DNA of 20,398 nucleotides from DATGUA01 sp035301545 (GTDB lineage Bacteria > Bacillota > Clostridia > Tissierellales > Tissierellaceae). Below the pieces are notes generated by a model. That model was given only the letters and a program-made list of their open reading frames with translations. It was not told the origin of the DNA and ran no database searches. Position numbers and translations under genes: made by a program. The stretch covers positions 1 to 20,398 of the forward strand of contig DATGUA010000072.1 in the NCBI GenBank assembly GCA_035301545.1, given 5' to 3'. Below are positions 1 through 7,623 of this stretch, piece by piece (the first letter of the stretch is position 1; every line of letters begins with the position of its first letter).

Positions 1-111
1 TTTATTTTTCCTTCTATATATCTATACTAAACAATAAATTTATTATGCTAAAAATCTTACTTAAGGAAATTTTATCCTATTATTGCTAGGAATATATGAT
101 TTGGAATATAT

Positions 112-139
112 AAAAAAGATTCCCTGGCGGGAATCTTTT
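112..139 (-). terminator. Rho-independent terminator, best on the minus strand
   Basis: An 11-bp stem (AAAAGATTCCC at 114-124 with GGGAATCTTTT at 129-139) closes on a TGGC loop. Read on the minus strand the stem runs into TTTTTTATATA, a good U-tract; on plus the T-run is only four long before a C. No minus-strand gene lies between it and the membrane-protein gene ending at 361, so it may end that transcript after it has crossed the tRNA-Val gene in antisense. A leftward-reading gene outside the window does not explain it, because that gene would start left of position 1. Confidence 0.75.
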
Positions 140-216
140 CACCTGTATTGTTCCTTCTTTCTCTTATTTCTGTAAAATTAGTAATTAATATACTAAAAAT
201 AGATCTCTTAACTAAT

Positions 217-245
217 TTGATAATTTATCTTTTTAATGCTATAAT
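217..245 (+). promoter_or_regulatory. SigA-type promoter of tRNA-Val
   Basis: TTGATA (217-222), a 17-bp spacer and a perfect TATAAT (240-245). The -10 box ends 10 bp before the mature tRNA 5' end, so only a very short 5' leader would be trimmed. Confidence 0.8.
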
Positions 246-255
246 ATGTATTCAT

Positions 256-332
256 GGGCGATTAGCTCAGCTGGCTAGAGTGCCACGTTGACATCGTGGA
301 GGCCATTGGTTCAAGTCCGATATCGCCCACCA
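256..332 (+). tRNA. tRNA-Val (anticodon GAC)
   Basis: A full cloverleaf can be folded. The acceptor GGGCGAT pairs with ATCGCCC, the D arm is GCTC...GAGT, the anticodon stem is CCACG/CGTGG around the loop TTGACAT (anticodon GAC), the T arm is ATTGG-TTCAAGT-CCGAT, and the 3' ACCA is encoded. The anticodon arm and T arm closely resemble known tRNA-Val(GAC). It reads GUC and GUU codons. It is a single gene with its own promoter, convergent with the membrane-protein gene at 361-1209, and no clear terminator follows it on the plus strand. Confidence 0.95.
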
Positions 333-360
333 TTTTTGTTTACCTTCATAATACAAAGAT

Positions 361-1209
361 TTAATCAGTAAACCCTTCACCTAATACTTCATTTACAAAA
401 CTTACCCATATAAAAGCTTTTGGATCTATTTCTTTAACTCTATTTTTAATTACTAAATATTCTCTTCTTGGAACGACTGTATTTATTATTCTCTTTTCAC
501 TATTTGAAAATCCACCTACACCAAAAAACAATGTTACTCCTCTTTTCATCTCCTCTTTAATAAATCTACTAACTTCATCCTCTTTATCACTTATAATTGC
601 TATTTTTACTTTGGTATTAAATCCTGCTATTACCTTGTCTATTACTGCTGAATTTATTAAAATACCTAATAGAGCATATAGTCCTAATTCTAAACCAAAT
701 ACTATGGCAGCCCCTAACACTATTAAACTATCTACTACAAATAATGAGGATCCTATATTAAAATTAGTAAAATTACTTATTATCTTTGCTATTATATCTG
801 TACCACCTGTAGATGAATTCTGATTGAATATAATAGCCATACCTACACCTTGAATTAAAATACCGTATATTAAATTTATTAATAAATCATCTACTAATGG
901 ACCATCCATTGGAGTTATAATCTCAAATATATATATAATTCCAGACAACATTAAACTATTATAAACTGTATATCCTCCAAACTCTTTTCCTATTACTAAA
1001 AAGGCAATAATAAATAGAACCCCATTTGATATAATCATAATAATTCCTATAGGAATATTAGGAAATAGATGATTAATCAACATCGCAAAACCTGTAACTC
1101 CTCCTGCTGCTAAATCCGAAGGAACTAAAAAATAATAAAGTCCTGTAGCTAGTATCAAAACTCCCAGATTCATAAGTAAAAAAGATTTCAAATCGAACTT
1201 TTTCTTCAC
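361..1209 (-). CDS. YitT family membrane protein (DUF161 + DUF2179)
   Basis: A 282-residue protein. Residues 1-200 hold about six hydrophobic helices with the family's glycine-rich turns (AAGGVTG near 35, SSTGGTD near 133). Residues about 205-282 form the soluble DUF2179 domain, with RGVT, a glycine-rich GVGGF turn, and D-P-K-A-F and GEGF near the C terminus. These proteins are widespread in Firmicutes and their transport substrate is not established, so I give none. The start is GTG at 1209, chosen because AAGGAG lies 7 nt upstream. The gene stands alone and converges on tRNA-Val; no hairpin lies between its stop and the tRNA. Confidence 0.9.
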   Translation of the reverse strand: MKKKFDLKSFLLMNLGVLILATGLYYFLVPSDLAAGGVTGFAMLINHLFPNIPIGIIMIISNGVLFIIAFLVIGKEFGGYTVYNSLMLSGIIYIFEIITPMDGPLVDDLLINLIYGILIQGVGMAIIFNQNSSTGGTDIIAKIISNFTNFNIGSSLFVVDSLIVLGAAIVFGLELGLYALLGILINSAVIDKVIAGFNTKVKIAIISDKEDEVSRFIKEEMKRGVTLFFGVGGFSNSEKRIINTVVPRREYLVIKNRVKEIDPKAFIWVSFVNEVLGEGFTD

Positions 1210-1280
1210 ACAATCACTCCTTACATACTTTTATCAATACAATATACTATTCCTATTTTAATGATATTGTTAAACTTATA

Positions 1281-1320
1281 AAAAATCAACCTCAATAAAG
1301 AAATATTTATTGAGGTTGAT
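1281..1320 (-). terminator. Terminator of the cis-prenyltransferase gene
   Basis: A perfect 15-bp stem (1285-1299 with 1306-1320) has a 6-nt loop, and on the minus strand it is followed by TTTTATAAG. It begins 3 bases after the stop codon of the gene that ends at 1323. Confidence 0.85.
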
Positions 1321-1322
1321 AA

Positions 1323-1967
1323 TTACCCACCTAGGGTAATATCTTGAGTCTGATACCAATCCATAGCATCCTTAAAATGAGTTGGATTAAAATCTGGCCA
1401 GTAATCTTCTACTATATAAAAGTCTGAATATACAGATTGTAAAGGTAAAAATCCACTTAATCTCCTTCTACCGCCCCATCTAATTATTAGATCGACTCTA
1501 TTTATATCTTTAGATTTTAATAGATCAATTGGATTATTAGCAGCTTTATCCAAGCTAATAATATTTCTCACATCCCATTTCCAATCATAATTAACTAAAA
1601 AGTTTAAATTAATTCCGCCTTTACCAAACCTTTTCCTTTCCTTAGTGTATGGTAACAGTTCTTTTGGAAACATAGGAGAATTTGTATTGCCTATTACTAA
1701 CAAATCTGCTTCTTCTTCTGATAATAACTTTACAGCATCTATACAAGATTGAGTAAAGGCTAATCTTTGTAATTTAGGTCTCTTAGTATTATCAGATGTA
1801 AAACCATAAAATGTAAGTTCTTTGATTCCTATTTCCTTACAGAGTTTTAATATTTGTAAACCTGGATTTAATCCATTATCATATCCATCTTCTTTAGACA
1901 TACCATTATCTTCTGCCCATCTTCTATTTCCATCTGGAATTATACCTAAATGTTTTGGTATTCTCAT
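1323..1967 (-). CDS. Divergent undecaprenyl diphosphate synthase family protein (cis-prenyltransferase)
   Basis: Short-chain or long-chain cis-prenyltransferases condense isopentenyl diphosphate onto allylic diphosphates; UppS makes the C55 lipid carrier for cell walls. This 214-residue protein keeps the N-terminal PDGNRRWA motif with the Mg-binding Asp (D12), a basic pyrophosphate-binding region (IIRWGGRRRLSGF) and the C-terminal YSDFY...WPDF. It departs from canonical UppS at several motifs: GH is GY at residue 28-29, S/T-E-N-W is SDNT, Y-G-G-R-x-E is YDWKWDV, and G-G-E-x-R-I-S-N is GGRRRLSG. It is also about 30 residues shorter than usual. The start is ATG 1967, with AGAGGG 7 nt upstream; a TTG at 2003 would add 12 residues but has no ribosome binding site. 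It is probably a specialised paralogue rather than the housekeeping UppS. Confidence 0.85.
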   Translation of the reverse strand: MRIPKHLGIIPDGNRRWAEDNGMSKEDGYDNGLNPGLQILKLCKEIGIKELTFYGFTSDNTKRPKLQRLAFTQSCIDAVKLLSEEEADLLVIGNTNSPMFPKELLPYTKERKRFGKGGINLNFLVNYDWKWDVRNIISLDKAANNPIDLLKSKDINRVDLIIRWGGRRRLSGFLPLQSVYSDFYIVEDYWPDFNPTHFKDAMDWYQTQDITLGG

Positions 1968-2067
1968 TATAAATCCCTCTCTTTCAATATCTATTATTTC
2001 CAAATACTAAATATACATTCATCACTTTAGTTAGTAAGTTTAGTATTTAATCTATTGAAATAGATAT

Positions 2068-2107
2068 AAAAACTAATAAGGATTAACACATAATATAATG
2101 AGTTTTT
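2068..2107 (-). terminator. Weak possible terminator after the YwlG-family gene
   Basis: AAAAACT (2068-2074) pairs with AGTTTTT (2101-2107), with two more pairs after a mismatch and a long loop. On minus it runs into TTTTTATATC. It lies 12 bases past the stop at 2119. The stem is short and AT-only, so the call is tentative. Confidence 0.35.
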
Positions 2108-2118
2108 ATATTAACTAT

Positions 2119-2661
2119 TTAATAGTGTTTAGACCTATCTCCTCCTATTAATTTCTTCCTAGTTCTTATCATACTAAGATGTGCTTTTCCGATTTCTTTT
2201 ATTTCACTTCTTACAACTACTCCAACTCCTTTAATATGCATACCTATAAATACATCTCCTATATCTATACCTGCCTTTACCCCTACATATTCTACTAATA
2301 CAGGATTATCAAATATTTCCATAGCTGCAGTTGAAAATCCACCACCTGCTGTTTCTGTAGGTATAACATTTACTGGATCTAAATTATGTCTAATTGCATA
2401 TTCCTCTTCTACTACCAAAGCCCTATTTATATGTTCACAAGATTGAATTACTGGGTAGATCTCCTTCTCTTTTAATATAGATACTATATTACTAACTACT
2501 AATCTAGCTATTTCCATATTAGTAGCTGAACCTAGATCTTCTCCTATAATTTCGCTAGTACTTCCACCAATCACTAAAGCATCATTAGGTTTTAAACCTG
2601 CAACTTCTAATAACTCTGATGTAATTTGTTTAACATCTTTTTCTATTTTATTTAAATCCAT
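2119..2661 (-). CDS. YwlG / UPF0340 family protein (TIGR01440)
   Basis: At 180 residues this is the usual family length, and the family blocks appear in order: GGSTSEIIGEDLG at 32-44, SCEHINRALVVE at 74-85, NVIPTETAGGGFSTAA at 98-113, KAGIDIGDVFIGMHIK at 129-144 and KLIGGDRS at 170-177. The cysteine in CEH is typical. The biochemical function of the family is not established, so none is assigned. It is soluble, with no signal or membrane segment. The start ATG is preceded by GGGAGG at 8 nt. It points toward the cis-prenyltransferase gene with a 151-bp gap, so co-transcription is possible but unproven. Confidence 0.92.
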   Translation of the reverse strand: MDLNKIEKDVKQITSELLEVAGLKPNDALVIGGSTSEIIGEDLGSATNMEIARLVVSNIVSILKEKEIYPVIQSCEHINRALVVEEEYAIRHNLDPVNVIPTETAGGGFSTAAMEIFDNPVLVEYVGVKAGIDIGDVFIGMHIKGVGVVVRSEIKEIGKAHLSMIRTRKKLIGGDRSKHY

Positions 2662-2810
2662 AAATAAAACCTCCCTTTACTATTACCCCTAGTGTATCAT
2701 AATATCTTATTCCTTCCGAATAATAAAATTTATATATAATTCCTTTTGTATTAACCCTCCTTATTTTAATACTCATTGGTTACAAAATATATAAAATATT
2801 ATTTAATAGA

Positions 2811-2840
2811 AAAAAATCCTAGGAAGCCCTAGGATTTTTT
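2811..2840 (-). terminator. Bidirectional terminator after wrbA-like gene
   Basis: A perfect 13-bp stem (AAAAAATCCTAGG at 2811-2823 with CCTAGGATTTTTT at 2828-2840) closes on AAGC. The A and T runs are part of the stem, so it can work on either strand. It sits 4 bases past the stop codon at 2845. Confidence 0.85.
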
Positions 2841-2844
2841 TCAT

Positions 2845-3453
2845 TTATTCTTGTCCTTTTTTAATCCATTTTGTTACTTCTACAGTTCTTTTTGCCTGAT
2901 GTTTTACTGCTGCTTCTACATCTTCTACCATCCCGTCTCTTCCTGTTGTTACAGAAGTTCCATATGGATTTCCTCCTGATACATATACAGAATCATCAGT
3001 ATATCCTGGCGGAACTATAATAGCTCCCCAATGCATCATAGTAGTATAAATAGTTCTAACAGTAGTTTCTTGACCACCGTGTGAATTTTGTGCTGATGAC
3101 ATGGCTGATACTACTTTATTAGCTAATTTTCCTTCTGCCCAGACACCGCTTTGCAAATCAAAGAATTGTTTCATTTGAGATGCTATATTTCCAAATCTAG
3201 TTGGCGCTGAAAATATAATAGAATCTGCCCATATTAAATCTTCTGATCTAGCTACAGGTACATCTTTTGTAGACTCTGTAAAGTCTTTCCAGGCTTCATT
3301 AGCATTTATAACCTCTTCTGGTGCTAATTCATCGACTTTTAATACTTTTACTTCTGCTCCTGCTTCTTTAGCAGCTTCCTCTGCCCATTTTACCATTTGG
3401 TAATTAGTTCCTGTCATATTATAATAAATTATAGCTAATTTAACATTATTCAT
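2845..3453 (-). CDS. wrbA: WrbA-like flavodoxin-fold NAD(P)H:quinone oxidoreductase
   Basis: A 202-residue FMN-binding protein of the flavodoxin fold. The phosphate-binding loop is YYNMTGTNYQM (10-20). The WrbA hallmark APTRFGNIASQMKQFFD spans 83-99, and SSAQNSHGGQETT spans 119-131, matching the family's Q-x-HGGQE-T/S loop. WrbA-type enzymes are tetrameric and reduce quinones by two electrons, which limits redox cycling. An insertion around residues 50-70 lengthens the loop before strand 3. The start ATG has AGGAGG 7 nt upstream. It appears monocistronic, with a strong terminator after it and about 220 bp of non-coding DNA before it. The exact substrate is not visible from sequence; assignment to WrbA rather than a generic NADPH-dependent FMN reductase is likely. 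Confidence 0.85.
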   Translation of the reverse strand: MNNVKLAIIYYNMTGTNYQMVKWAEEAAKEAGAEVKVLKVDELAPEEVINANEAWKDFTESTKDVPVARSEDLIWADSIIFSAPTRFGNIASQMKQFFDLQSGVWAEGKLANKVVSAMSSAQNSHGGQETTVRTIYTTMMHWGAIIVPPGYTDDSVYVSGGNPYGTSVTTGRDGMVEDVEAAVKHQAKRTVEVTKWIKKGQE

Positions 3454-3652
3454 TTAAAAGCCTCCTAAATTAATCTTTACTTATCTATTTCAATCGTCTA
3501 GATAGAGTATACCCCTTGTGATTTATAATTAAACTATATAATAGTATATTCGATCTTAATATTACTAGACTATCTTACAGTCTTAGTTCCCTCTCTCCAT
3601 TATATATCCCAAAAAAACTTTAATACTTATACACTCTATTTATCATCTAAAA

Positions 3653-3682
3653 ACATAAAAATAAAGTCTAATTAATTAGACT
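3653..3682 (-). terminator. Terminator overlapping the ABC permease stop codon
   Basis: AGTCTAATT-AATTAGACT (3665-3682) is a perfect 18-bp palindrome that includes the permease stop codon at 3672-3674. On minus it is followed by TTATTTTTATG. The last codons and the stop are therefore inside the hairpin. Confidence 0.6.
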
Positions 3683-5291
3683 CTATTTTAAATCCATGAT
3701 TCCATATTAGATAATTTCCTATTAACAATATTATTAAATAAATATATATTCCATAAGTAATTTTTTCAAATATATAATGTAGTATAAATAGGACAAGTAT
3801 AGTTATCATAGATAGAAACATCTGAATAAGTCTACCTTCTTGTCTTATTCCAAAATCCATTGAGAAAGGTAAATCCTTTCTTCCTAATTTAAATATAATC
3901 ACTATTGCCACCATCATATTCAAATATGTAATTATAATATGAGGTATTATTTTAAAATTAAAAATAAATAAAAATATAATACTTACAATAATAAATAATG
4001 GAGTAAATAGATTTATAAATGCAGATTTTATAGTTCCTTTATATATATTTCTCGTATTTTCAATAGGTATAATTTTATATATCCAGGCCCCCTTATAATC
4101 TCCTGAATACTTTAAAAATTGTGGCATAGCCGATATAGCAAAAAATATAAAATATATAGTAAAATACATTTTAGAATCCTGTAATCCTGCTAATCCATCA
4201 TCAATACTAAAAGCTAAAGGCATAATTAATGGAAGTATAAATCCCATACCCAAACTTGGATAAACTCTTAATTTAAATTGTCTTTCCTTTTTTATCATAT
4301 TAGTGGAAAATTTATAAAAAGCTTGTTCTTCTCTAGTTTTACATACTAATTTAGCAATGAAATCTGAAATATTAACTTTTTTGACCTTTGGTTTACTTGC
4401 TTCATTTAATTTTTGTAAATTACTTTCAAAAACTGGCATCAGTTTTATATAAATAATTATGGATAAAATAGGAATAATTAAAGCTATCAAGGAATATATT
4501 ACTATACTATTTTCCTTATTTCCTTTTAATATTAATTCAAAAGGTGCAGAAAACCATATTGGTGGTAATAAATAACTCCACCATTTATAACTAAATTCAA
4601 TGTTTTCAAGATCTACAAAATTAAATAATCTTCCGATAAACTGATATCCTATGGTTATTATAATGGTCAGGCCTATTTGTACATAATTTATCATATCTTT
4701 TAATTTCTCACCATCAAAAAACCTCAATATTAATATATATATAAGTCCTGTTAACACTATCAAAAATAAGTCTATAAGAATTATTTGAAATAAAAATATT
4801 ATAAAAAATATAAAACTCTTATTTATTATACTAGCAATTAAACTTGGACCAATGAGGGATATTGAAATCATAAATACATAAAAGAAAATATGTAATATCT
4901 TAGCTGTATTTAATGTTCTACTATTAATAGGTCTTGAAAGTAAAATATCCTTATCTCTTATATCTAATAATACTGAACTAAAATCTGATATTAAAGATGT
5001 AATCATCAAAAACATAAATATGCCAAAGACTAAACTCATCTGAAATAAATAATTATCTCCAAACAATACTAGAGGGACCATAATAATCCCAAGTAATAAA
5101 TACATACCCAAAGACTTAATAAAATTATTCTTGTCTGTAGTATTAGAATTTTGTAGTACTGTGCTAGTTCTTCTACTATCTAATGTTAATTTAACCTGAA
5201 GAATCTTTCTCATGGACTGATAATCTATATTTAATCTTTTAAATAAAGATTTAAATAGATCTAAAAACTTTAATACTTTATAATCTTTCAT
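3672..5291 (-). CDS. ABC transporter permease subunit, ABC-2-like exporter type
   Basis: A 539-residue integral membrane protein. After a roughly 70-residue basic cytoplasmic N terminus there are two sets of hydrophobic helices (about 70-270 and 340-535), separated by a charged cytoplasmic stretch (about 290-340, rich in Lys and Arg). This fits a permease with about twelve membrane segments of the kind that pairs with a single ABC-2-type ATPase. The gene begins immediately after the ATPase stop (TAA then ATG, no intervening base), with AGAGGTGG inside the end of the ATPase gene, so translation is probably coupled. The substrate cannot be read from sequence; such pairs often export lipids, peptides or antibiotics, but that is family-level knowledge only. 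Confidence 0.8.
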   Translation of the reverse strand: MKDYKVLKFLDLFKSLFKRLNIDYQSMRKILQVKLTLDSRRTSTVLQNSNTTDKNNFIKSLGMYLLLGIIMVPLVLFGDNYLFQMSLVFGIFMFLMITSLISDFSSVLLDIRDKDILLSRPINSRTLNTAKILHIFFYVFMISISLIGPSLIASIINKSFIFFIIFLFQIILIDLFLIVLTGLIYILILRFFDGEKLKDMINYVQIGLTIIITIGYQFIGRLFNFVDLENIEFSYKWWSYLLPPIWFSAPFELILKGNKENSIVIYSLIALIIPILSIIIYIKLMPVFESNLQKLNEASKPKVKKVNISDFIAKLVCKTREEQAFYKFSTNMIKKERQFKLRVYPSLGMGFILPLIMPLAFSIDDGLAGLQDSKMYFTIYFIFFAISAMPQFLKYSGDYKGAWIYKIIPIENTRNIYKGTIKSAFINLFTPLFIIVSIIFLFIFNFKIIPHIIITYLNMMVAIVIIFKLGRKDLPFSMDFGIRQEGRLIQMFLSMITILVLFILHYIFEKITYGIYIYLIILLIGNYLIWNHGFKIESN

Positions 5292-6080
5292 TTATACCAC
5301 CTCTTTTATGGTGGATACTATTTCTTTAGCAATAGATTCATGATCATTAAATCCTGTTAATTGATTAAATATCTTCTCTAAACTTCCCTCTGTAGAATCC
5401 TTTCTCAAATCTTCTATATCTCCATCTGCTATAATTTCACCATTATTTATAAGTATTATTCTATTACTAAGTGTTTCTACTACTTCCATAATATGAGATG
5501 AATAAAATATAGTCTTTCCATCTTTTATTAGTTCATTTAGTACTTCTTTAAATACCATTATACTATTAGCATCTATTCCACCTAATGGCTCATCTAAAAA
5601 TAAAATATCTGGATCATTTATTAAAGCAGATATAATCAATGTTTTTTGTTTCATACCTTTTGAATAAGATTCAATTCTAGAGTCATATATATCTTTAATT
5701 CCAAAAAGATCCATTAGCCTTTTTGCTTTTTTATCTACCTTTTCATACTCCATACCATATAATTCTCCTATAAAAGTAAGATACTCTCTAGCTGTTAAGT
5801 TTTCGTATATATCACCAGTTTCTGGAACATATCCTATTTTTCTTTTATATTCAATAGAATCATTTCTAATATCTTGTCCTAATATTTTTATTTCACCTTC
5901 ATAATCTTCTATAAGACCTAATATTATTTTTATAGTAGTACTTTTCCCTGCTCCATTTGGGCCTATATACCCTATAAGTTCTCCTTTATCTACCTCTAAA
6001 TTCACATTTTTTAAAACTATTTTATCTCCAAAAAATTTTCTCAAATTTTTAATGCTTATTATAGGTTCTATTTTTCTCAC
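5292..6080 (-). CDS. ABC transporter ATP-binding protein
   Basis: A complete ABC nucleotide-binding domain of 262 residues: Walker A GPNGAGKST (40-48), the ABC signature SYSKGM (138-143), Walker B ILFLDEP (159-165), a D-loop and switch His H196. Glu replaces the usual Q-loop Gln in GYVPE (83-87), which is common in ABC-2 exporter ATPases. A short variable tail (about 225-262) probably contacts the partner permease downstream. The start is unusual: GTG at 6080 has AAGAGAG directly against it, and no ATG lies nearby in frame. The sequence GAGAGGTGAG around the GTG would be a better ribosome binding site for a start a few codons on, but only ATA and ATT codons are there. An in-frame TAA 24 bases up limits any extension. 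Confidence 0.93.
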   Translation of the reverse strand: MRKIEPIISIKNLRKFFGDKIVLKNVNLEVDKGELIGYIGPNGAGKSTTIKIILGLIEDYEGEIKILGQDIRNDSIEYKRKIGYVPETGDIYENLTAREYLTFIGELYGMEYEKVDKKAKRLMDLFGIKDIYDSRIESYSKGMKQKTLIISALINDPDILFLDEPLGGIDANSIMVFKEVLNELIKDGKTIFYSSHIMEVVETLSNRIILINNGEIIADGDIEDLRKDSTEGSLEKIFNQLTGFNDHESIAKEIVSTIKEVV

Positions 6081-6095
6081 CTCTCTTATATAATA

Positions 6096-6141
6096 TATTT
6101 ATCCTATTATAAACCGTATATCAATTACAATAGGATAAATA
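6096..6141 (-). repeat. 13-bp inverted repeat around the ABC operon promoter region
   Basis: TATTTATCCTATT (6096-6108) and AATAGGATAAATA (6129-6141) are exact reverse complements separated by 20 bp. On the minus strand the downstream arm lies 15 nt from the ABC ATPase GTG and carries TATAAT (6110-6105), a likely -10 box. The size and position suit an operator, or an RNA hairpin in read-through transcripts from folA. The right arm shares 6137-6141 with the folA terminator stem. Confidence 0.5.
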
Positions 6142-6176
6142 GTATGCTTTAATTTATAAATTAAAGCATACTATTT
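6137..6176 (-). terminator. Hairpin overlapping the folA stop codon
   Basis: A perfect 19-bp stem (6137-6155 with 6158-6176) has essentially no loop, so in practice a 4-6 nt loop opens at the tip. It contains the stop codon of the dihydrofolate reductase gene (6171-6173). On minus the U-tract is weak (ATTTATCC), so termination may be partial. Confidence 0.6.
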
Positions 6177-6671
6177 TCTAGTGTAGTTTACATATTTATA
6201 TGGTAGATCATCTTGATAATATACCTTAGATTCTTTTACTATATCCCAATTTTCATCTAGATCTAAATTTGGTATATTAGTATCTGCCTTTGGAAAACTT
6301 TTTAATATCTTAGTAATATAAGCTTTACTACAATAAGGCATTAGCTGAGAAACTACACTTCCTCCTCCAGTAACAAATACTTCCATTTCATTAGCGGGAT
6401 TTATTTCCTTTAATAATGAATTTAATTTATTTAAATCATCTAGTATATAAAAATCATCCTCATTAAACTTTTTACTTTTCGTTACCAATACATTTATTCT
6501 GTTTGAAAGAGGTTTTTGACCGGGTATAGCTTCTAAAGTTCTTCTTCCCATTATAACTATATTATCTTCTGTAATTCGTTTAAACCTTTCCAAGTCTTCT
6601 TTTATTGAGGTTAGCATTCCTCCATCAAGTCCAATATTCCAATTGTTATCAACAGCAAATATTAAAATCAT
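6171..6671 (-). CDS. folA: Dihydrofolate reductase
   Basis: DHFR reduces dihydrofolate to tetrahydrofolate with NADPH, feeding thymidylate, purine and methionine synthesis. The 166-residue length is typical. Visible family blocks are IFAVDNNWNIGLDG (4-17, substrate and Met20-like loop), EDLERFK (25-31, with D26 as the likely catalytic acid), IVIMGRRTLEAIPG (38-51, NADPH binding) and VTGGGSVVSQLMPYC (about 99-113, the GG pyrophosphate loop). The start ATG follows AAGGATAAGGAT. The gene begins 8 bases after the DJ-1/PfpI gene stops, so the two are co-transcribed. No thymidylate synthase gene is adjacent. Confidence 0.93.
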   Translation of the reverse strand: MILIFAVDNNWNIGLDGGMLTSIKEDLERFKRITEDNIVIMGRRTLEAIPGQKPLSNRINVLVTKSKKFNEDDFYILDDLNKLNSLLKEINPANEMEVFVTGGGSVVSQLMPYCSKAYITKILKSFPKADTNIPNLDLDENWDIVKESKVYYQDDLPYKYVNYTRK

Positions 6672-6679
6672 TCTTATCC

Positions 6680-7231
6680 TTATCCTTTGTATAATATGTC
6701 CTTTTTAAGTTCTTCTGCCTTATTATCATCTAATAAGTATCTTACAATCTCTACAGCAAAATCCACTGCTAAAGAGGGACCCCTAGATGTAATAATATTA
6801 TCATCACTTACTACATTATCCTCTTTATAAATAGATTTCTTCAATTGATCTTCAAATCCTGGATATGACGTAGTTTTTTTACCTTCTAATATTCCAGCCC
6901 TTTCTAAAACTATAGATCCTGCACAGATTGCAGCTATTAGCTTATCTCTATTATACATTTCTTTAATTATATCTATTACTTTTTTATCATCCCTTAAATT
7001 AGTAGCCCCTGGTAATCCTCCTGGAATTATAGCTGCTTTATATAAATCTAAATTATTTATCTCATCTATAAGTTTATCTGCTATAACTTTAATATTATGA
7101 GCTCCTTTTACTTCTTTTTCTTCCATAGTAGATACCATATCTATTTCTATATCCATTCTTCTAAGATAATCTACTACAGTTAAAGCTTCAACTTCCTCAA
7201 ATCCTTCTACTAAAAATATTAATACTTTCAT
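6680..7231 (-). CDS. DJ-1/PfpI family protein (YajL/ThiJ-like)
   Basis: A DJ-1 superfamily protein of 183 residues, the usual size. It has the nucleophile elbow AAICAGS with Cys103, the conserved Glu15 in VEGFEEVEA that tunes that cysteine, and the GGLPGA loop (71-76). The third position of the classical DJ-1 site is Tyr (TSYPGFED), as in many bacterial YajL-like proteins. Members have been reported as glyoxalases, protein deglycases or chaperones; which applies is unknown here. Start choice: ATG 7231 gives the canonical MKVLIFL start but sits 12 nt from a strong AAGGAGG. A GTG at 7240 adds three residues but is only 3 nt from it. It is followed closely by folA. Confidence 0.9.
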   Translation of the reverse strand: MKVLIFLVEGFEEVEALTVVDYLRRMDIEIDMVSTMEEKEVKGAHNIKVIADKLIDEINNLDLYKAAIIPGGLPGATNLRDDKKVIDIIKEMYNRDKLIAAICAGSIVLERAGILEGKKTTSYPGFEDQLKKSIYKEDNVVSDDNIITSRGPSLAVDFAVEIVRYLLDDNKAEELKKDILYKG

Positions 7232-7320
7232 AAAAAACACAGACCTCCTTTGTAATATCTAAATTCCATCTACCATATTACACTTACCCATTACTTCAAA
7301 TATTATCAAGTAAATATAAT

Positions 7321-7623
7321 TTATAATATATTTATTATTAAAAATGATGCTAGTATAGATACCACTACTGACAGTATTAAATTTGGTTTAAGATAAGATA
7401 TTAATCCAGCTAGAGATATACCTACAATAGATGGTATTAATAAATCTGCTGAAGATGTTAATATTCCTCTAATTATCAATATACTTAAAGAAGTATAAGG
7501 AATATATTCTAAGAACTGTTCTATCTTTGGATTCAATCTTTTATCAGCTAGAAAGATTAATGGTAATAATCGTGGAATATAAGTAACTAAAGCCATGCCT
7601 AATATTAAGTTTAAATAATTCAT
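7321..7623 (-). CDS. azlD: AzlD family branched-chain amino acid transport subunit
   Basis: A 100-residue, very hydrophobic protein with about four membrane helices and the AzlD signature TYIPRLLPLIFL (14-25) near the N terminus. AzlD is the small partner of AzlC; together they export branched-chain amino acids and analogues in Bacillus. The ATG overlaps the azlC stop by one base (TAATG) and has GGGGATG upstream, so translation is coupled. No terminator is seen in the 89-bp gap before the DJ-1/PfpI gene. Confidence 0.93.
   Translation of the reverse strand: MNYLNLILGMALVTYIPRLLPLIFLADKRLNPKIEQFLEYIPYTSLSILIIRGILTSSADLLIPSIVGISLAGLISYLKPNLILSVVVSILASFLIINIL

Noticed and set aside
2050..2065. 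Small inverted repeat ATCTAT-TGAA-ATAGAT upstream of the cis-prenyltransferase
   Set aside because: Six-bp AT-rich arms are expected by chance in this composition, and no regulator or promoter logic supports it.
3454..3671. Gene or structured RNA between wrbA and the ABC permease
   Set aside because: AT-rich, with no ORF bearing a ribosome binding site. A TATACT at 3511-3506 on minus could be a wrbA -10 box, but there is no convincing -35.
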